From Bacteroidota bacterium (GTDB lineage: Bacteria; Bacteroidota; Bacteroidia; Bacteroidales; Tenuifilaceae): 64,000 nucleotides of DNA. How positions within the stretch are numbered: position 1 is the stretch's first letter; each line of letters starts with the position of its first letter. The DNA lies in assembly GCA_029560875.1 (NCBI GenBank), contig JAKQKB010000076.1, positions 35,160-99,159 on the forward strand, written 5' to 3'. This document shows positions 28,061 through 37,378 of the stretch, piece after piece. Both the position numbers and the translations under genes were made by a program. Under the pieces are notes generated by a model that was not told where the DNA came from, made no database searches, and saw nothing but the letters and a program-made list of their open reading frames with translations.

Positions 28061-30118
28061 TTACTTGGACAATGTTCCGATTGCTTTTCCCGATGCCTCA
28101 AGGATTGGCTTAACCGATAAAGGCTCGCCAACGCCGTTCTTTAACCACAATTGTGGTACAAGACGTCCTTGTGCATAAATTCTATCAACCTCGTTGGCAA
28201 ACGATTTTCCAACGAATTGTTTCTCCAGTTGGAAATCGATTAGGTGACCAATTGGGTATGCCGATAGGTAAAGAGGGTTATCAATCATATGTGAGTAAAT
28301 GGCTAGGATTGGTTCATCCTTCGATCCGAATACATCGGCATAGTACTTATTCCAGATATCCTTTGCAATTGTAAGAGTAGCCTCTTTTACTTGCTCTGCA
28401 GTGGCATTTGGGTTGTTGTATAGCCATTTCCAAAGGTTGATATCAACCAATGAAACACCCATGATTTCGTAGCACGACCAAAGGTTATCAAGAGTTTCTA
28501 ATGCTTCCTTATCGGGATTGGTTTCCTTGAATCCAAGAACACTCAAGTCGCGTTTTTGGAATACAAAAGCCAACGCCTCAGTGAAGGCAGTGTTTGGAAC
28601 ACCGTGCATAATGTAGTTATCCACATCGTGTAAAGTGATTGTTTGTTCTACGTTATGGCCAAACTCGTGCATTGCAATGTTGAATCCTTTGTAGTTCATT
28701 CCGTTAGCTGGAACTCTAGTACGAAGCAATGCGTTATCCTTACGCATTTCGCCACCCCAAGCGTGACCTGCACCTCTTGATGATTCTACCTTAACTCTGT
28801 CGCCAATAAATTTGGCCTTTTCCTTGCTCCAACCCAACGATGTTAGGATGTTTGGAAGTTCTTTCTCAAATGCCTCGGCGCTTGCAAAGCGTTTATTGGT
28901 AATTGCTTCGAGTTTTTCGGCAGGAATTCCGCTACGTGCTTTAAATCCATCGTACCAAATATCGAATGGGCGCAAATCGCGACCTAATCGTTGGCTAATT
29001 AATTTACCTAAGTCTCTAACCTCTTTTGATGATACAAGCTCTGTGAAAAGTTGCTCAACCTCATCTACAGGTAATTCGAATTCACCTTCAAATTTACGCT
29101 GGATGTATGTTGGCATACTTGGAGTGTAAGCGTCAATAGCAGTTAACGCTTTGAATTGGTTTAAAACGTGCTGATAGCGTGTGTTTGGCTCCGATTCAAA
29201 GGTAATCTCCTTACCATCCTGTACGAGAGTGTTTTTGTAAGGATTCCAGCTGTACTTGTTGCTGTTGATAACATCCTTAGGAATGGTTTGGTCGATAATA
29301 CGCTTCATTACTTGGTAAATCATCTCCTGACGAACTAGTCCACTTTCTTTATCGGCATACTGCGATTTTAACTCATCGCGTAAACCCCAGTGAGTGATAA
29401 GTTTTAAGTCCTCAGGGAAAAGTTTTTCGTTATTATCGTTAAGCAAGTAACCAAGGTAGATATTGTACTCGCTAATATATGTATCGGAATTTGTGTTAAC
29501 TGTGGAGAAATTTTGGATTAGGTTTGCAGGAACTCTGCTGGTAAACATATCGCCCATACGTGCGTAAGCCCATTCCTTGCGGCTCCATTTTTCGCCTAGT
29601 TCGCTCTTCTCCTTCAAGGTGTAATTAGGGAAGTTAAGCGCTGTAATAAATGCAATTTTGTTGGTGTACAAATCTTCCGAAAGGTGTGCTGCTGCATTGT
29701 ACGAACCAAAAAGCTCATCGATAGGAGTAACTGGACCCCAATTTAAGTGAAGAGGACGCATTAACTCTTTACTTAGCAGGATAAAATACCCGTTAAGCAT
29801 CTCGTAACCATACGATAGTTTGCTGAAAAGTTGGTCGAGAGCGGCTTCTTCTACAACGAATTGTGCGTTACAGAACTCTTCGAAATCGGCCTGTGTTCCA
29901 TCGGAATTTCTCCAGAGTAGGGCAACTTGGCTTACGCCACGCTCAATGCGGAACTTTTGGGAATCGCCATACTTACCAATTAACTCATTGGATACTTTTG
30001 TAATGGATTCCTTTGTAATGGGAGAAACATCCGCTTTTTTGTCTCCATTTTCACTTGGCTTGCAGTTAGTCATAGTTAGCAAAATGGGTAGTGATAGCAA
30101 TAAAAATAGTTTTCTCAT
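28061..30118 (-). CDS. Lipoprotein zinc metallopeptidase (HEFGH), family not firmly assigned
   Basis: A 685-residue protein with a lipoprotein signal (LLTMTNC, Cys at about residue 19). A zinc motif HEFGH lies at residues 484-488 in NIAMHEFGHNVEQTI, and a Glu about 30 residues later in NTAFTEALAF is a good third ligand, so it belongs to the gluzincins. The helical architecture and the position of the motif resemble M3- or M49-like dipeptidases, but the diagnostic M49 HExxxH is absent, so I do not name the family. It is expected at the outer or inner membrane surface facing the periplasm. Upstream lies a repeat region. Confidence 0.8.
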   Translation of the reverse strand: MRKLFLLLSLPILLTMTNCKPSENGDKKADVSPITKESITKVSNELIGKYGDSQKFRIERGVSQVALLWRNSDGTQADFEEFCNAQFVVEEAALDQLFSKLSYGYEMLNGYFILLSKELMRPLHLNWGPVTPIDELFGSYNAAAHLSEDLYTNKIAFITALNFPNYTLKEKSELGEKWSRKEWAYARMGDMFTSRVPANLIQNFSTVNTNSDTYISEYNIYLGYLLNDNNEKLFPEDLKLITHWGLRDELKSQYADKESGLVRQEMIYQVMKRIIDQTIPKDVINSNKYSWNPYKNTLVQDGKEITFESEPNTRYQHVLNQFKALTAIDAYTPSMPTYIQRKFEGEFELPVDEVEQLFTELVSSKEVRDLGKLISQRLGRDLRPFDIWYDGFKARSGIPAEKLEAITNKRFASAEAFEKELPNILTSLGWSKEKAKFIGDRVKVESSRGAGHAWGGEMRKDNALLRTRVPANGMNYKGFNIAMHEFGHNVEQTITLHDVDNYIMHGVPNTAFTEALAFVFQKRDLSVLGFKETNPDKEALETLDNLWSCYEIMGVSLVDINLWKWLYNNPNATAEQVKEATLTIAKDIWNKYYADVFGSKDEPILAIYSHMIDNPLYLSAYPIGHLIDFQLEKQFVGKSFANEVDRIYAQGRLVPQLWLKNGVGEPLSVKPILEASGKAIGTLSK

Positions 30119-30212
30119 ATTAAAATGGTTTTGGTTTTAACTCTTGAGGTTAAGTCGCAAAAATGCAAAGTAAATGTTTGATTTCAAAGTGAATTTTTGG
30201 TTTAATTTGAAC

Positions 30213-30325
30213 GGATTATTGGAGTAATGGAGTAATGGAGGGATGGAGCAATATTGCATTTTTTTGACCTCAAAAGATTCGAGACAAGTAATCCATCACT
30301 CCAATACTCCATCAATCCATTTTTA
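30213..30325. repeat. TGGAG-type intergenic hairpin, copy 2
   Basis: The left arm (TTGGAGTAATGGAGTAATGG followed by AGGGATGGA) and the right arm (TCCATCACTCCAATACTCCA then TCAATCCA) are partly complementary and are separated by about 45 bases. Similar in sequence and layout to the tracts at 3495, 30625 and 53862. Confidence 0.6.
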
Positions 30326-30384
30326 TTGTTAATGACTTGTATGCTTATAACCAATAATTTACTTTTGGGAAAATCAAATGAATT

Positions 30385-30597
30385 ATGGATTGTACGAAGG
30401 AATCGAATTCAAAGTTTTGCAACTGCACTTACTCTTGCGGAAAGCATGGTGTTTGTTGCGATTGTTTGGCCTATCATCGCCGTAACGGAGAGTTACCAGC
30501 CTGTTATTTCCCAAGCGATATAGAGCGTGGATACGATAGGTCGATTGATAATTTTATAAGGATTGTGAAGGAGCGGGGGAGTGGTTATTTGAAGTAG
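30385..30597 (+). CDS. Small Cys-rich DUF6485-like protein
   Basis: A 70-residue protein with [20 protein letters not shown] in its first 35 residues, then [26 protein letters not shown]. The spacing of the Cys and His residues suggests a zinc- or iron-binding knuckle. I recall the pattern CNCTY..C.r.G.CC.C..YHr..GE.P.C.F......YDRSI as that of DUF6485, a short family in Bacteroidota and Firmicutes with no known function. The ATG at 30385 gives a start right before the first conserved Cys. It is isolated between two repeat tracts, and overlapping longer frames here are not coding. Confidence 0.82.
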   Translation: MDCTKESNSKFCNCTYSCGKHGVCCDCLAYHRRNGELPACYFPSDIERGYDRSIDNFIRIVKERGSGYLK

Positions 30598-30624
30598 ATG
30601 TTTTTGGGAGTCATTGTGCTAAGT

Positions 30625-30692
30625 ATGGAGTTTTGGAGTGATGGATAATTGGAGATAATATCCATCCAATCCATCACTCCATTACTCCAATC
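30625..30692. repeat. TGGAG-type intergenic hairpin, copy 3
   Basis: TTGGAGTGATGGATAATTGG followed closely by CCAATCCATCACTCCATTAC: a short-loop imperfect hairpin of the same family as at 30213. Confidence 0.58.
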
Positions 30693-30747
30693 ACATTAAG
30701 TATAAAAGACCGTAGACTTTTGGTTATAAGTGTCAATCCTAATAGCA

Positions 30748-30774
30748 AAGAACCCGACTTTAAGTCGGGTTCTT
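30748..30774 (-). terminator. Terminator after the M13 peptidase gene
   Basis: AAGAACCCGACTT and its complement AAGTCGGGTTCTT lie back to back 9 bases beyond the stop at 30783. On the reverse strand the stem is followed by TGCTATTAGG, so the T-run is weak, but the stem is strong. Confidence 0.75.
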
Positions 30775-30782
30775 ATATTTTA

Positions 30783-32819
30783 CTACCAAATTTTTGCTCG
30801 TTTTTCTGGAGCAATATAAAGTGGTTCATTTGGACTTATCTCAAATGCTTCGTAGAATTCAGGGATGTTGAATAACGCTCCGTTAACACGGAATTTACCT
30901 GGAGAGTGAACATCCTCTTTTACTCTGCGCATTAACTCTTTATCGCGGATAATTTGGCGCCATACGTTAGCATACGATAGGAAGAAACGTTGGTTTGCTG
31001 TATAACCATCGATATTTTTTGGAGCCTCTTTACCATTCAGCGATTTCTGGAATGCTAGGTATGATATTGTTAATCCACCATAATCGGCAATATTCTCGCC
31101 AAGAGTTAGGTTTCCATCAAGGTGCAGTGAATCAATTGCCACAAAATTATTGTACTGCTCAACCAAAGGTTGTGTTAGCTGGTTGAATTTCTCAGAATCC
31201 TCCTTGGTCCACCAATCGGTAAGGGTACCATTCTTATCGAAGTTACGACCTTGGTCGTCGAAACCGTGGGTCATTTCGTGCCCAATAACCACACCAATAG
31301 CTCCGTAATTAACAGCATCGTCAGCGTTCAAATTGAAGAATGGAGGTTGAAGAATTCCTGCAGGGAATGCAATTTCGTTCATCAATGGGTTGTAGTAAGC
31401 GTTAACGGTTTGAGGTGTCATTCCCCACTCGGTTCTATCAACTGGCTTACCAATTTTATTCATATTTTCTCTAAAGCTGAACTCCGATGCGCGCTTAATA
31501 TTCTCAGCATAGCTGTCGCGGGTAATATCAAGGTTTGAGTAGTCCTTCCATTTATCAGGATATCCAACCTTAACAACCATTGTTTCTAGTTTTTCAAGTG
31601 CTTTTGCTTTTGTAGAATCGCCCATCCAGGTTAGGTTTGTAATTCTATCCTTGAATGCAAGTTTTAGGTTTCCAATTAAAGCAATCATTTTCTCCTTAGC
31701 AGCAGGAGGGAAGTTCTCCTCTACAAATATTTGTCCTACAATTTCGCCAATTGCAAAATTTGCTGTGTTAGATACTCTTTGCCAACGAGGAATGTTAACC
31801 TCCTTGCCAGAAAGTTTGCGGCTATAGAACTCGAAGTTTTGATTTTCGAAAGCACTTGATAGGTACGATGAGTATTGGTTTACAACATTCCAGGTAAGGT
31901 AATTCTTCCACTCATTGAGCGATACCTCTTTTTGCATTTTGCTGATTTCGGTATAGAACTTAGGGTTATCAATTACGAAATCAGTTGGAACTTCAATTCC
32001 GATTCCAGCAAAGTAGTTTTTCCAGTCGAAGTTTGGCGCAAGTTTTTGCATCTCCTCCATTGTAACCTTATTGTAGGTTAAGTATGGATTACGCTGTTCA
32101 AGACGAGTAAAGGTTACTTTAGCAAGACGTGTTTCAAACTTCATAATTTGATCAGCAACTTGTGCTGCTTGCTCTGGAGTGTACTCCAAAAGAGTAAACA
32201 TTGCTTTTAGATGCTCAACGTAATCTTTTCTTATTTCAGCAGAGCGTGGGTCCTCGTTTAAATAGTAATCCCTATCAGGTAATCCTAGCCCACCTCCGTA
32301 TAGGTTTACAACTATAACCTCGGTGTTTTTTTGATCTTGTCCTGCATAAGGAATAAAAAGTGGAGTTACATATTGTTGGTGTAATGCAATAATTTCTTTT
32401 TGTAGATCTTCAGTCGATTGGATATCGGCAATTCTTTTTAGTTCGCCTTTAATTGGTTCGTATCCTTGCTTTTCAATATTGATGGTGTCCATTCCCGATG
32501 CAAAGAAATCGCCAACCTTTTGCCAGCTGCTACCCTTTGGTGCATCGGTCTTTTGGTATGCTTTTTCAAAGATTTGTTTTACAAGTAAGTCATTCTCCTC
32601 TCTAAGGATATCAAATGCACCATAACGTGCCTTATCATCGGGCATTTTTGCATTTTTAATCCAACCACCATTAGCGTAAGCGTTAAAATCATCGCCAGGT
32701 TTTACGGTTAAATCCATATTTGATGTGTCGAAAGCAGGCTTGCCCTTATCCTGCTTAGCGCAATTTGTAAAAGCAACTGCCGATGCAATGCAGCAGGCAA
32801 ATAAGTAAGTTTTTTTCAT
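30783..32819 (-). CDS. M13-family (neprilysin-like) lipoprotein endopeptidase
   Basis: A 678-residue protein with a lipoprotein signal (AFTNC, Cys at about residue 20). The catalytic part has NEIAFPAGILQPPFF, the zinc motif HEMTH at 514-518 in VIGHEMTHGFDDQGR, the third ligand in LGENIADYGGL (Glu about 574), and the C-terminal substrate-binding block FRVNGALFNIPEFYEAF. All M13 landmarks are present and length is normal. M13 enzymes cut small peptides at the amino side of hydrophobic residues. Attached to the membrane on the periplasmic side, it would help degrade imported peptides. Same strand as the ornithine aminotransferase gene but with a terminator between them. Confidence 0.95.
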   Translation of the reverse strand: MKKTYLFACCIASAVAFTNCAKQDKGKPAFDTSNMDLTVKPGDDFNAYANGGWIKNAKMPDDKARYGAFDILREENDLLVKQIFEKAYQKTDAPKGSSWQKVGDFFASGMDTINIEKQGYEPIKGELKRIADIQSTEDLQKEIIALHQQYVTPLFIPYAGQDQKNTEVIVVNLYGGGLGLPDRDYYLNEDPRSAEIRKDYVEHLKAMFTLLEYTPEQAAQVADQIMKFETRLAKVTFTRLEQRNPYLTYNKVTMEEMQKLAPNFDWKNYFAGIGIEVPTDFVIDNPKFYTEISKMQKEVSLNEWKNYLTWNVVNQYSSYLSSAFENQNFEFYSRKLSGKEVNIPRWQRVSNTANFAIGEIVGQIFVEENFPPAAKEKMIALIGNLKLAFKDRITNLTWMGDSTKAKALEKLETMVVKVGYPDKWKDYSNLDITRDSYAENIKRASEFSFRENMNKIGKPVDRTEWGMTPQTVNAYYNPLMNEIAFPAGILQPPFFNLNADDAVNYGAIGVVIGHEMTHGFDDQGRNFDKNGTLTDWWTKEDSEKFNQLTQPLVEQYNNFVAIDSLHLDGNLTLGENIADYGGLTISYLAFQKSLNGKEAPKNIDGYTANQRFFLSYANVWRQIIRDKELMRRVKEDVHSPGKFRVNGALFNIPEFYEAFEISPNEPLYIAPEKRAKIW

Positions 32820-32880
32820 ATATCTTGATTAAAAGTTAGTTGTGTTTATAGATTGTTATTTGCTCAAATGGTTTAATAAA

Positions 32881-32904
32881 AAAAGCTGCCCTAGGGCAGC
32901 TTTT
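32881..32904 (-). terminator. Terminator after rocD
   Basis: A perfect 24-base palindrome (AAAAGCTGCCCTAGGGCAGC plus TTTT) lies 16 bases after the rocD stop and is followed on the reverse strand by TTTATT. Confidence 0.9.
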
Positions 32905-32920
32905 AGTGTTTGTTAACAAA

Positions 32921-34141
32921 CTATTCGAATTGTTTGAAAGCTTCTTTAATTCTACCAATAGCTTCGCGTAGTTCAGCCTCGGTGATAACAAGTGGAGGAG
33001 CAAAGCGGATAATGTTACCGTGAGTAGGTTTAGCAAGAACACCTTTCTCGGCCATTGCCATACAAACATCCCAAGCAGTTTTGCCAGGTTTGTTGCGGAT
33101 AACAACAGCATTCAATAGACCTTTACCACGAACAAGCTCAATCATTTCGCTCTTAATAGCTTTCATCTCGTCGCGGAAGATTTTACCCATTTTCTCAGCG
33201 TTTTCAGCTAGTTTCTCGTCTTTAATAACGTTAAGCGCTGCAATAGCAACCTTACATGCAAGTGGGTTGCCACCGAATGTAGAACCGTGCTCACCTGGTT
33301 TGATGGTTAGCATAATCTCATCATCGGCAAGAACGCACGATACTGGCATAACACCACCAGAAACGGCTTTACCTAGGATAAGAATATCAGGACGAACACC
33401 TTCGTGGTCGCAAGCTAACATTTTACCTGTACGTGCAATACCTGTTTGAACCTCATCGGCAATGAAAAGCACGTTGTTCTTCTTACAAAGTTCGTATGCT
33501 TTTTTCAAGTAACCTTCGTCTGGAACAAATACACCAGCCTCACCTTGGATTGGCTCAAGAAGGAAACCTGCTACGTTTGGATCTTTAAGTTCTTTCTCTA
33601 AAGCCTCGATATTGTTGTAAGGAATTTTTACGAAACCAGGAGTGAAAGGTCCAAATCCACCGTAAGAATCTGGATCGGTCGACATAGAAACGATAGTAAT
33701 TGTACGACCGTGGAAGTTATCCTCGCAAACAATAATTTTTGCTTGGTCTTCCTTAATACCTTTTACTTTGTAAGCCCATTTACGGCAAAGTTTAAGAGCT
33801 GTTTCGTCAGCCTCAGCTCCAGTGTTCATTGGAAGAACCTTGTCGTAACCAAAATATTTAGTGATAAACTCTTCGTACTCACCAAGAATGTTGTTGTAGA
33901 AAGCTCTTGAGGTTAAGGTTAAAATCTCAGCTTGGTCAGTTAAAGCTTTTACAATTTTTGGATGACAGTGACCTTGGTTAACAGCAGAGTAAGCAGAAAG
34001 GAAATCGAAATACTCCTTACCTTCAACATCCCATACTCTAACGCCTTTACCTTTTTCCAAAACCACAGGAAGTGGGTGGTAGTTGTGGGCACCGTACTTG
34101 TCCTCGCGGGCAATGTAATCTTTTGGACTCATCTTGCTCAT
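32921..34141 (-). CDS. rocD: Ornithine--oxo-acid aminotransferase
   Basis: A 406-residue class III PLP aminotransferase. It has [23 protein letters not shown] substrate-channel residues (seen here as [17 protein letters not shown]), [19 protein letters not shown], the Asp of [14 protein letters not shown] that holds the PLP nitrogen, and the Schiff-base lysine in ILGKAVSGG (about residue 258). The Tyr/Ser-Ala-Val-Asn-Gln-Gly-His block is specific for ornithine aminotransferases. It converts ornithine and 2-oxoglutarate to glutamate semialdehyde and glutamate, linking arginine/ornithine to proline and glutamate. No arginine genes adjoin it. Cytoplasmic. Confidence 0.95.
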   Translation of the reverse strand: MSKMSPKDYIAREDKYGAHNYHPLPVVLEKGKGVRVWDVEGKEYFDFLSAYSAVNQGHCHPKIVKALTDQAEILTLTSRAFYNNILGEYEEFITKYFGYDKVLPMNTGAEADETALKLCRKWAYKVKGIKEDQAKIIVCEDNFHGRTITIVSMSTDPDSYGGFGPFTPGFVKIPYNNIEALEKELKDPNVAGFLLEPIQGEAGVFVPDEGYLKKAYELCKKNNVLFIADEVQTGIARTGKMLACDHEGVRPDILILGKAVSGGVMPVSCVLADDEIMLTIKPGEHGSTFGGNPLACKVAIAALNVIKDEKLAENAEKMGKIFRDEMKAIKSEMIELVRGKGLLNAVVIRNKPGKTAWDVCMAMAEKGVLAKPTHGNIIRFAPPLVITEAELREAIGRIKEAFKQFE

Positions 34142-34496
34142 AGTTGTAATTTTATTTTATTGATTATTAGGTATATATGATTTTAAGTTTTAATCAAACA
34201 ATTTATGCAAGGTTAATGCTACTTTAGGAATTTTCAAAATGGGAGTAACTTTCAATCAGTATGTTAAGAAACATAATCTTTTGAAAGGCTTGATTTTGAT
34301 TGAACTATGAGATGCTTTTCGTTTTTTGACATATGAACAGTAAGGGGGTGATGTTGATTAAGTGTACATTTTGGGTTTGTTGGGATTGAATTAGACGGCG
34401 CGTAATTGCGCAAGCACACAATCCTGTATTAATACTATACCAAATCACTTATAGCATCTGCATAACTAGCCCCTTTGGGATTGCCAAATGTTGTTT
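34142..34496. other. Intergenic region, 355 bases, nothing recognised
   Basis: AT-rich sequence upstream of rocD and downstream of the TPR metalloprotease. I looked for open frames, hairpins with T-runs, the REP and TGGAG repeats and a TAnnTTTG box next to rocD and found none that stand out. Confidence 0.5.
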
Positions 34497-35543
34497 TTAT
34501 TGTTTTAGCTTTGATGTAAAATCAACAATCAATTCGTCAAAATTGGGGTATATATTTCTAGCAGAGGTTACAGTTTGGTCTTTTAGCAGTCTCTTCATTT
34601 GTTCCTCGCTACCATTTTCGAAAAGGTATGCTATTAGTGCACCTCCTACAGTGTAGTTGTAATCATCAGGAAAATCTTTAGGATTTTCCCACAAATCAAT
34701 TATTTTTATCTCTTTACCTGCCAATGATTCTCGGGCTATCTGCATTCTATCCCTATTTGTTTGGTCAAAATAAGTGGCAATGCCCTCGTTAATTAGTCGT
34801 GTTGATTTTGTTGGTTGAATTCCATATGTAACTAATATGTGAGCAATTTCGTGACCTCGGGTTTGATTGTTTCTAGAATTAATAGCGCACAAATTTGAAT
34901 TGGCGAAACCTAGTACCTGTCCAAATTTCCGTTTTGCTTGTTTAGGGTTATCCCAAACAAAAAAGTCTATCTTTTTGTAAGGTTTCGCATTAAAAAACTT
35001 GTTTATTTCTTCGTAGGCCTTTTCTCTATCTTTTATAAACAATTCCTTATCTGCAATATTCTTCGATTCTTGAAAATGAAATCGGATATTTTCGGATTCA
35101 ACAATCTCCCAATCGTCATAGAAACTAGTCATCTGGAATGTCTCTAAAAGTTTCAGGGCATATTTTGTGGAGTTCTCAGTTGCATTTAGGTTTATACAAG
35201 TCTTAATAGATTCCTTGGATTTATTGTATTCACCTGTAGCGTAGTAACAATTCCCAAGATAAACATAGCTCCATGCCTGAACCCAGTCTGGATTATTCTC
35301 CTTAACAGTTCCTTTTTCAAGAAATGGGATTGCTTTTTCAAACTGTTTGGTGTCTGCGTAGGCTCTGCCTATAAGCATACTTACATTTGGGTGGTCAGGA
35401 TAATTCTTTAATTCCTCCTGTCCAAATTCTATAACTTTCGCATAATCCTTTTGAACATAAAGTTTCCCAAGCTTCTCAATGTTCTGAGCATAAATACTAA
35501 ATGAAAAGAGTAATCCTGCTACAACTAAAAATATCTGTTTCAT
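34497..35543 (-). CDS. Secreted TPR protein with peptidase-MA-like metalloprotease domain
   Basis: A 348-residue protein with a signal peptide (1-19, ending SIYAQ), about three TPR units (residues 25-120, e.g. PDHPNVSMLIGRAYADTKQF), a linker, and a zinc motif HEIAH at about 231-235 in RGHEIAHILVTYG with a downstream Glu in LINEGIATYFDQ. This arrangement (HExxH plus Glu in NEGxAxYF) is the peptidase MA/M1-like superfamily. Function is unknown but an exported peptidase is a fair guess. It marks the boundary of the cassette-like accessory region that starts about 110 bases upstream of its start codon. Confidence 0.82.
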   Translation of the reverse strand: MKQIFLVVAGLLFSFSIYAQNIEKLGKLYVQKDYAKVIEFGQEELKNYPDHPNVSMLIGRAYADTKQFEKAIPFLEKGTVKENNPDWVQAWSYVYLGNCYYATGEYNKSKESIKTCINLNATENSTKYALKLLETFQMTSFYDDWEIVESENIRFHFQESKNIADKELFIKDREKAYEEINKFFNAKPYKKIDFFVWDNPKQAKRKFGQVLGFANSNLCAINSRNNQTRGHEIAHILVTYGIQPTKSTRLINEGIATYFDQTNRDRMQIARESLAGKEIKIIDLWENPKDFPDDYNYTVGGALIAYLFENGSEEQMKRLLKDQTVTSARNIYPNFDELIVDFTSKLKQ

Positions 35544-35717
35544 AATTATTAAATGGTTTACAATTATTTACGCTGGGTCGATGCCCGCGGTTTTATTTCT
35601 GTTAAAAAGTTAGTTAAAGGTAATAAAAATTCTGCATTTGAATCATCAGCCCCAGTGAAAGCAGCTGCTTGTTCACGTTAGTGCTTTTTTATTCAATCTT
35701 TTCATTATACGTTCCTG

Positions 35718-36167
35718 TTATTCCAGTAAATCCTTTTTAAGATAAATCATATCAACAAGTTGTATGTCGCCATCGAACATAGGGTGGTTATAATTGTCTG
35801 TAAAAAAATTCTTTACTCGATGTGACTTTTCAAATCCACAACTTTCATAAAACGACAAAATTGTAGGAGTTTCTCCAGTCCCAACAAGCATTGTTTTGTA
35901 GTCATTCTTGTAGAAATCTAAAATGAAATTTATCAATGCCTTCCCATATCCTTTGCCTTGATATTTCTCGTATGTTGCTATGTTTTTCAACTCGCAGGTT
36001 TCGCTATTTATAGGAGCTACAACACAAACGCTCTTCAAATCACCGTCGTACAAAGCAAATAAGTCTCCATTCGGCAAATATTTGTCAATCATATTTTCCT
36101 GCTCGTCTGCCAACAATAATAGGTCTAGAAACTGTTTCTTATTTTCGATAATCTTCTCTATTTTCAC
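35718..36167 (-). CDS. GNAT-family N-acetyltransferase
   Basis: A 149-residue acyltransferase. The acetyl-CoA site is [17 protein letters not shown] (motif A, about residues 70-88), preceded by CELKNIATY, and the end of the fold is [14 protein letters not shown]. This is a common GNAT build related to GCN5-type transferases; the substrate is not predictable. The start is GTG at 36167, followed by KIEKIIENK. No better ATG is available upstream. GNAT genes are frequent cargo of integron cassettes, and this one is bounded by an attC-like site at 36183-36239. Confidence 0.9.
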   Translation of the reverse strand: MKIEKIIENKKQFLDLLLLADEQENMIDKYLPNGDLFALYDGDLKSVCVVAPINSETCELKNIATYEKYQGKGYGKALINFILDFYKNDYKTMLVGTGETPTILSFYESCGFEKSHRVKNFFTDNYNHPMFDGDIQLVDMIYLKKDLLE

Positions 36168-36182
36168 GATATCACTGTTATT

Positions 36183-36239
36183 TAATAACTTGGAAGGTTT
36201 TGTTTTTGGTTGAATCTTCAGGCTAAACCACCTGTTAGC
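36183..36239 (-). repeat. attC-like site 1
   Basis: Reading the + strand, AATAAC-TT-GG-AA-GGTTTT (from 36184) pairs with AAACC-A-CC-T-GTTAGC (ends 36239). The two arms differ by unpaired bases on one side, as in true attC sites. It starts 6 bases after the stop of the nuclease gene at 36246. Confidence 0.5.
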
Positions 36240-36245
36240 AGTTGA

Positions 36246-37202
36246 TTATTTTTTAAATTCTTTTGTTTTTGGATCATACGTGAAGAGTGTTTGAAGTTTA
36301 ATGCTTTCATCGTTTTGGTTAGTTTCAAAAAAAGAAGTTTTCTTTTCCTTATTTATTATAATATCACTTATAACTTTACTATTAACATCTATTGAAATGC
36401 TATTCGCTAATATTTTATTGTTATTATCTCTTAATACTCTTGCATCAATAATATTTGCTGGGCGTTCTTTAAATTTAACATAAACTCCAGAATTTACTCC
36501 TAATAAATTTATATTCAAATCATTAACTTTTGCGTATAATCCTTGAAATTGGATATTGAAATTAATTTGAAATGAGTCAAATTTTTTTTCCTCATCTAAT
36601 GTTAACCATTGAATTATAGCAACATTCCAAATCCTATCTTTATTTTCCTTGATTGCTTCTAAAATGTAGTAGTCTAAATGTTTAGGACTGTCATTTGTTT
36701 GATTGTAAATAAATAATTCTGATTTATTTATTTGCTCAATTAAATCTTCATCTGCTTCAAAAAAAACAGTAGTATTACTCAACCTATTTTCAATAATTAA
36801 CCCAAGTTGTTTTATTGATAGCCAAGAGAAAACGATTTCTGTATTAACCTTATTCGCAATCAATAAATCTATGCCAAAATCTCTCGGAGATTCGATAGCA
36901 TCTTTTTGAAAACCATTTTGGCTAATAAGAACTTTTTTGTTTATGCTATTAATTCTTAAACATTTTGAATTGAATGCTTCAACTTCTTTTGCAGATACCT
37001 TCCTTTTATAATCTTTACATTCAATTGCAATTATTATTTCATAGTTATTTACTTTGGATTTAATTAAAATGTCGATTTCTCTTTTGTTTCCACTGTTGTT
37101 ATTTATTTTGTAGTTTTTAAATATTTGAGTATTAGCGTTGTTTATAAATGTTTCTTCAATCAATCTGATTATTCTTTCCAATGTTTTTCCGTTTTCTTTC
37201 AT
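36246..37202 (-). CDS. Mrr-like restriction-endonuclease-fold protein
   Basis: A 318-residue protein. The first 150 residues carry a PD-(D/E)XK nuclease core: NKREIDILIKS (Asp), AIECKDYKRKVSAKEV (Glu-x-Lys) and NGFQKDAIESPRDFGIDLL, the pattern of Mrr/RecB-type restriction endonucleases, often of type IV or of nuclease-fold proteins without a methylase. The C-terminal half is beta-rich with no recognised domain. No DNA methyltransferase is beside it. The gene is very AT-rich and sits between two attC-like sites, so it was probably acquired. It may act against foreign DNA, but that is inference. Confidence 0.8.
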   Translation of the reverse strand: MKENGKTLERIIRLIEETFINNANTQIFKNYKINNNSGNKREIDILIKSKVNNYEIIIAIECKDYKRKVSAKEVEAFNSKCLRINSINKKVLISQNGFQKDAIESPRDFGIDLLIANKVNTEIVFSWLSIKQLGLIIENRLSNTTVFFEADEDLIEQINKSELFIYNQTNDSPKHLDYYILEAIKENKDRIWNVAIIQWLTLDEEKKFDSFQINFNIQFQGLYAKVNDLNINLLGVNSGVYVKFKERPANIIDARVLRDNNNKILANSISIDVNSKVISDIIINKEKKTSFFETNQNDESIKLQTLFTYDPKTKEFKK

Positions 37203-37238
37203 TAGGTTACTTATATAATTAGTTTTTATAAATTTGCT

Positions 37239-37368
37239 GCTAACGGTCGGTGGTTTGGGCTGCTGGGGAGTTAAAGGCCAGCGGCGTCATCCCACGCTAA
37301 AAACATACTAAAATACTAAAAACTTTCGTATCTGCATTATCAGCCACAATAGCTAAACCACTGTTAGC
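37239..37368 (-). repeat. attC-like site 2
   Basis: GCTAACGGTCGGTGGTTTGG (from 37239) pairs with the complement of AAACCACTGTTAGC (37355-37368): GCTAAC and GTGGTTT match, with extra bases in one arm. The span is 130 bases, the size of long attC sites. It begins 10 bases after the stop of the membrane-protein gene (37379). Confidence 0.55.
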
Positions 37369-37378
37369 TGTTTGTTGC

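Noticed and set aside
30254..30523. Overlapping open frame across the DUF6485-like gene
   Set aside because: Its protein has no family features, while the 30385 frame has an ordered Cys pattern; it starts inside a repeat tract.
34142..34496. Small RNA or riboswitch in the 355-base gap
   Set aside because: No stable hairpin, terminator or conserved pattern could be recognised by eye.
36246..37202. Restriction-modification system
   Set aside because: There is a nuclease-like protein but no methyltransferase or specificity gene nearby, so no system is claimed.
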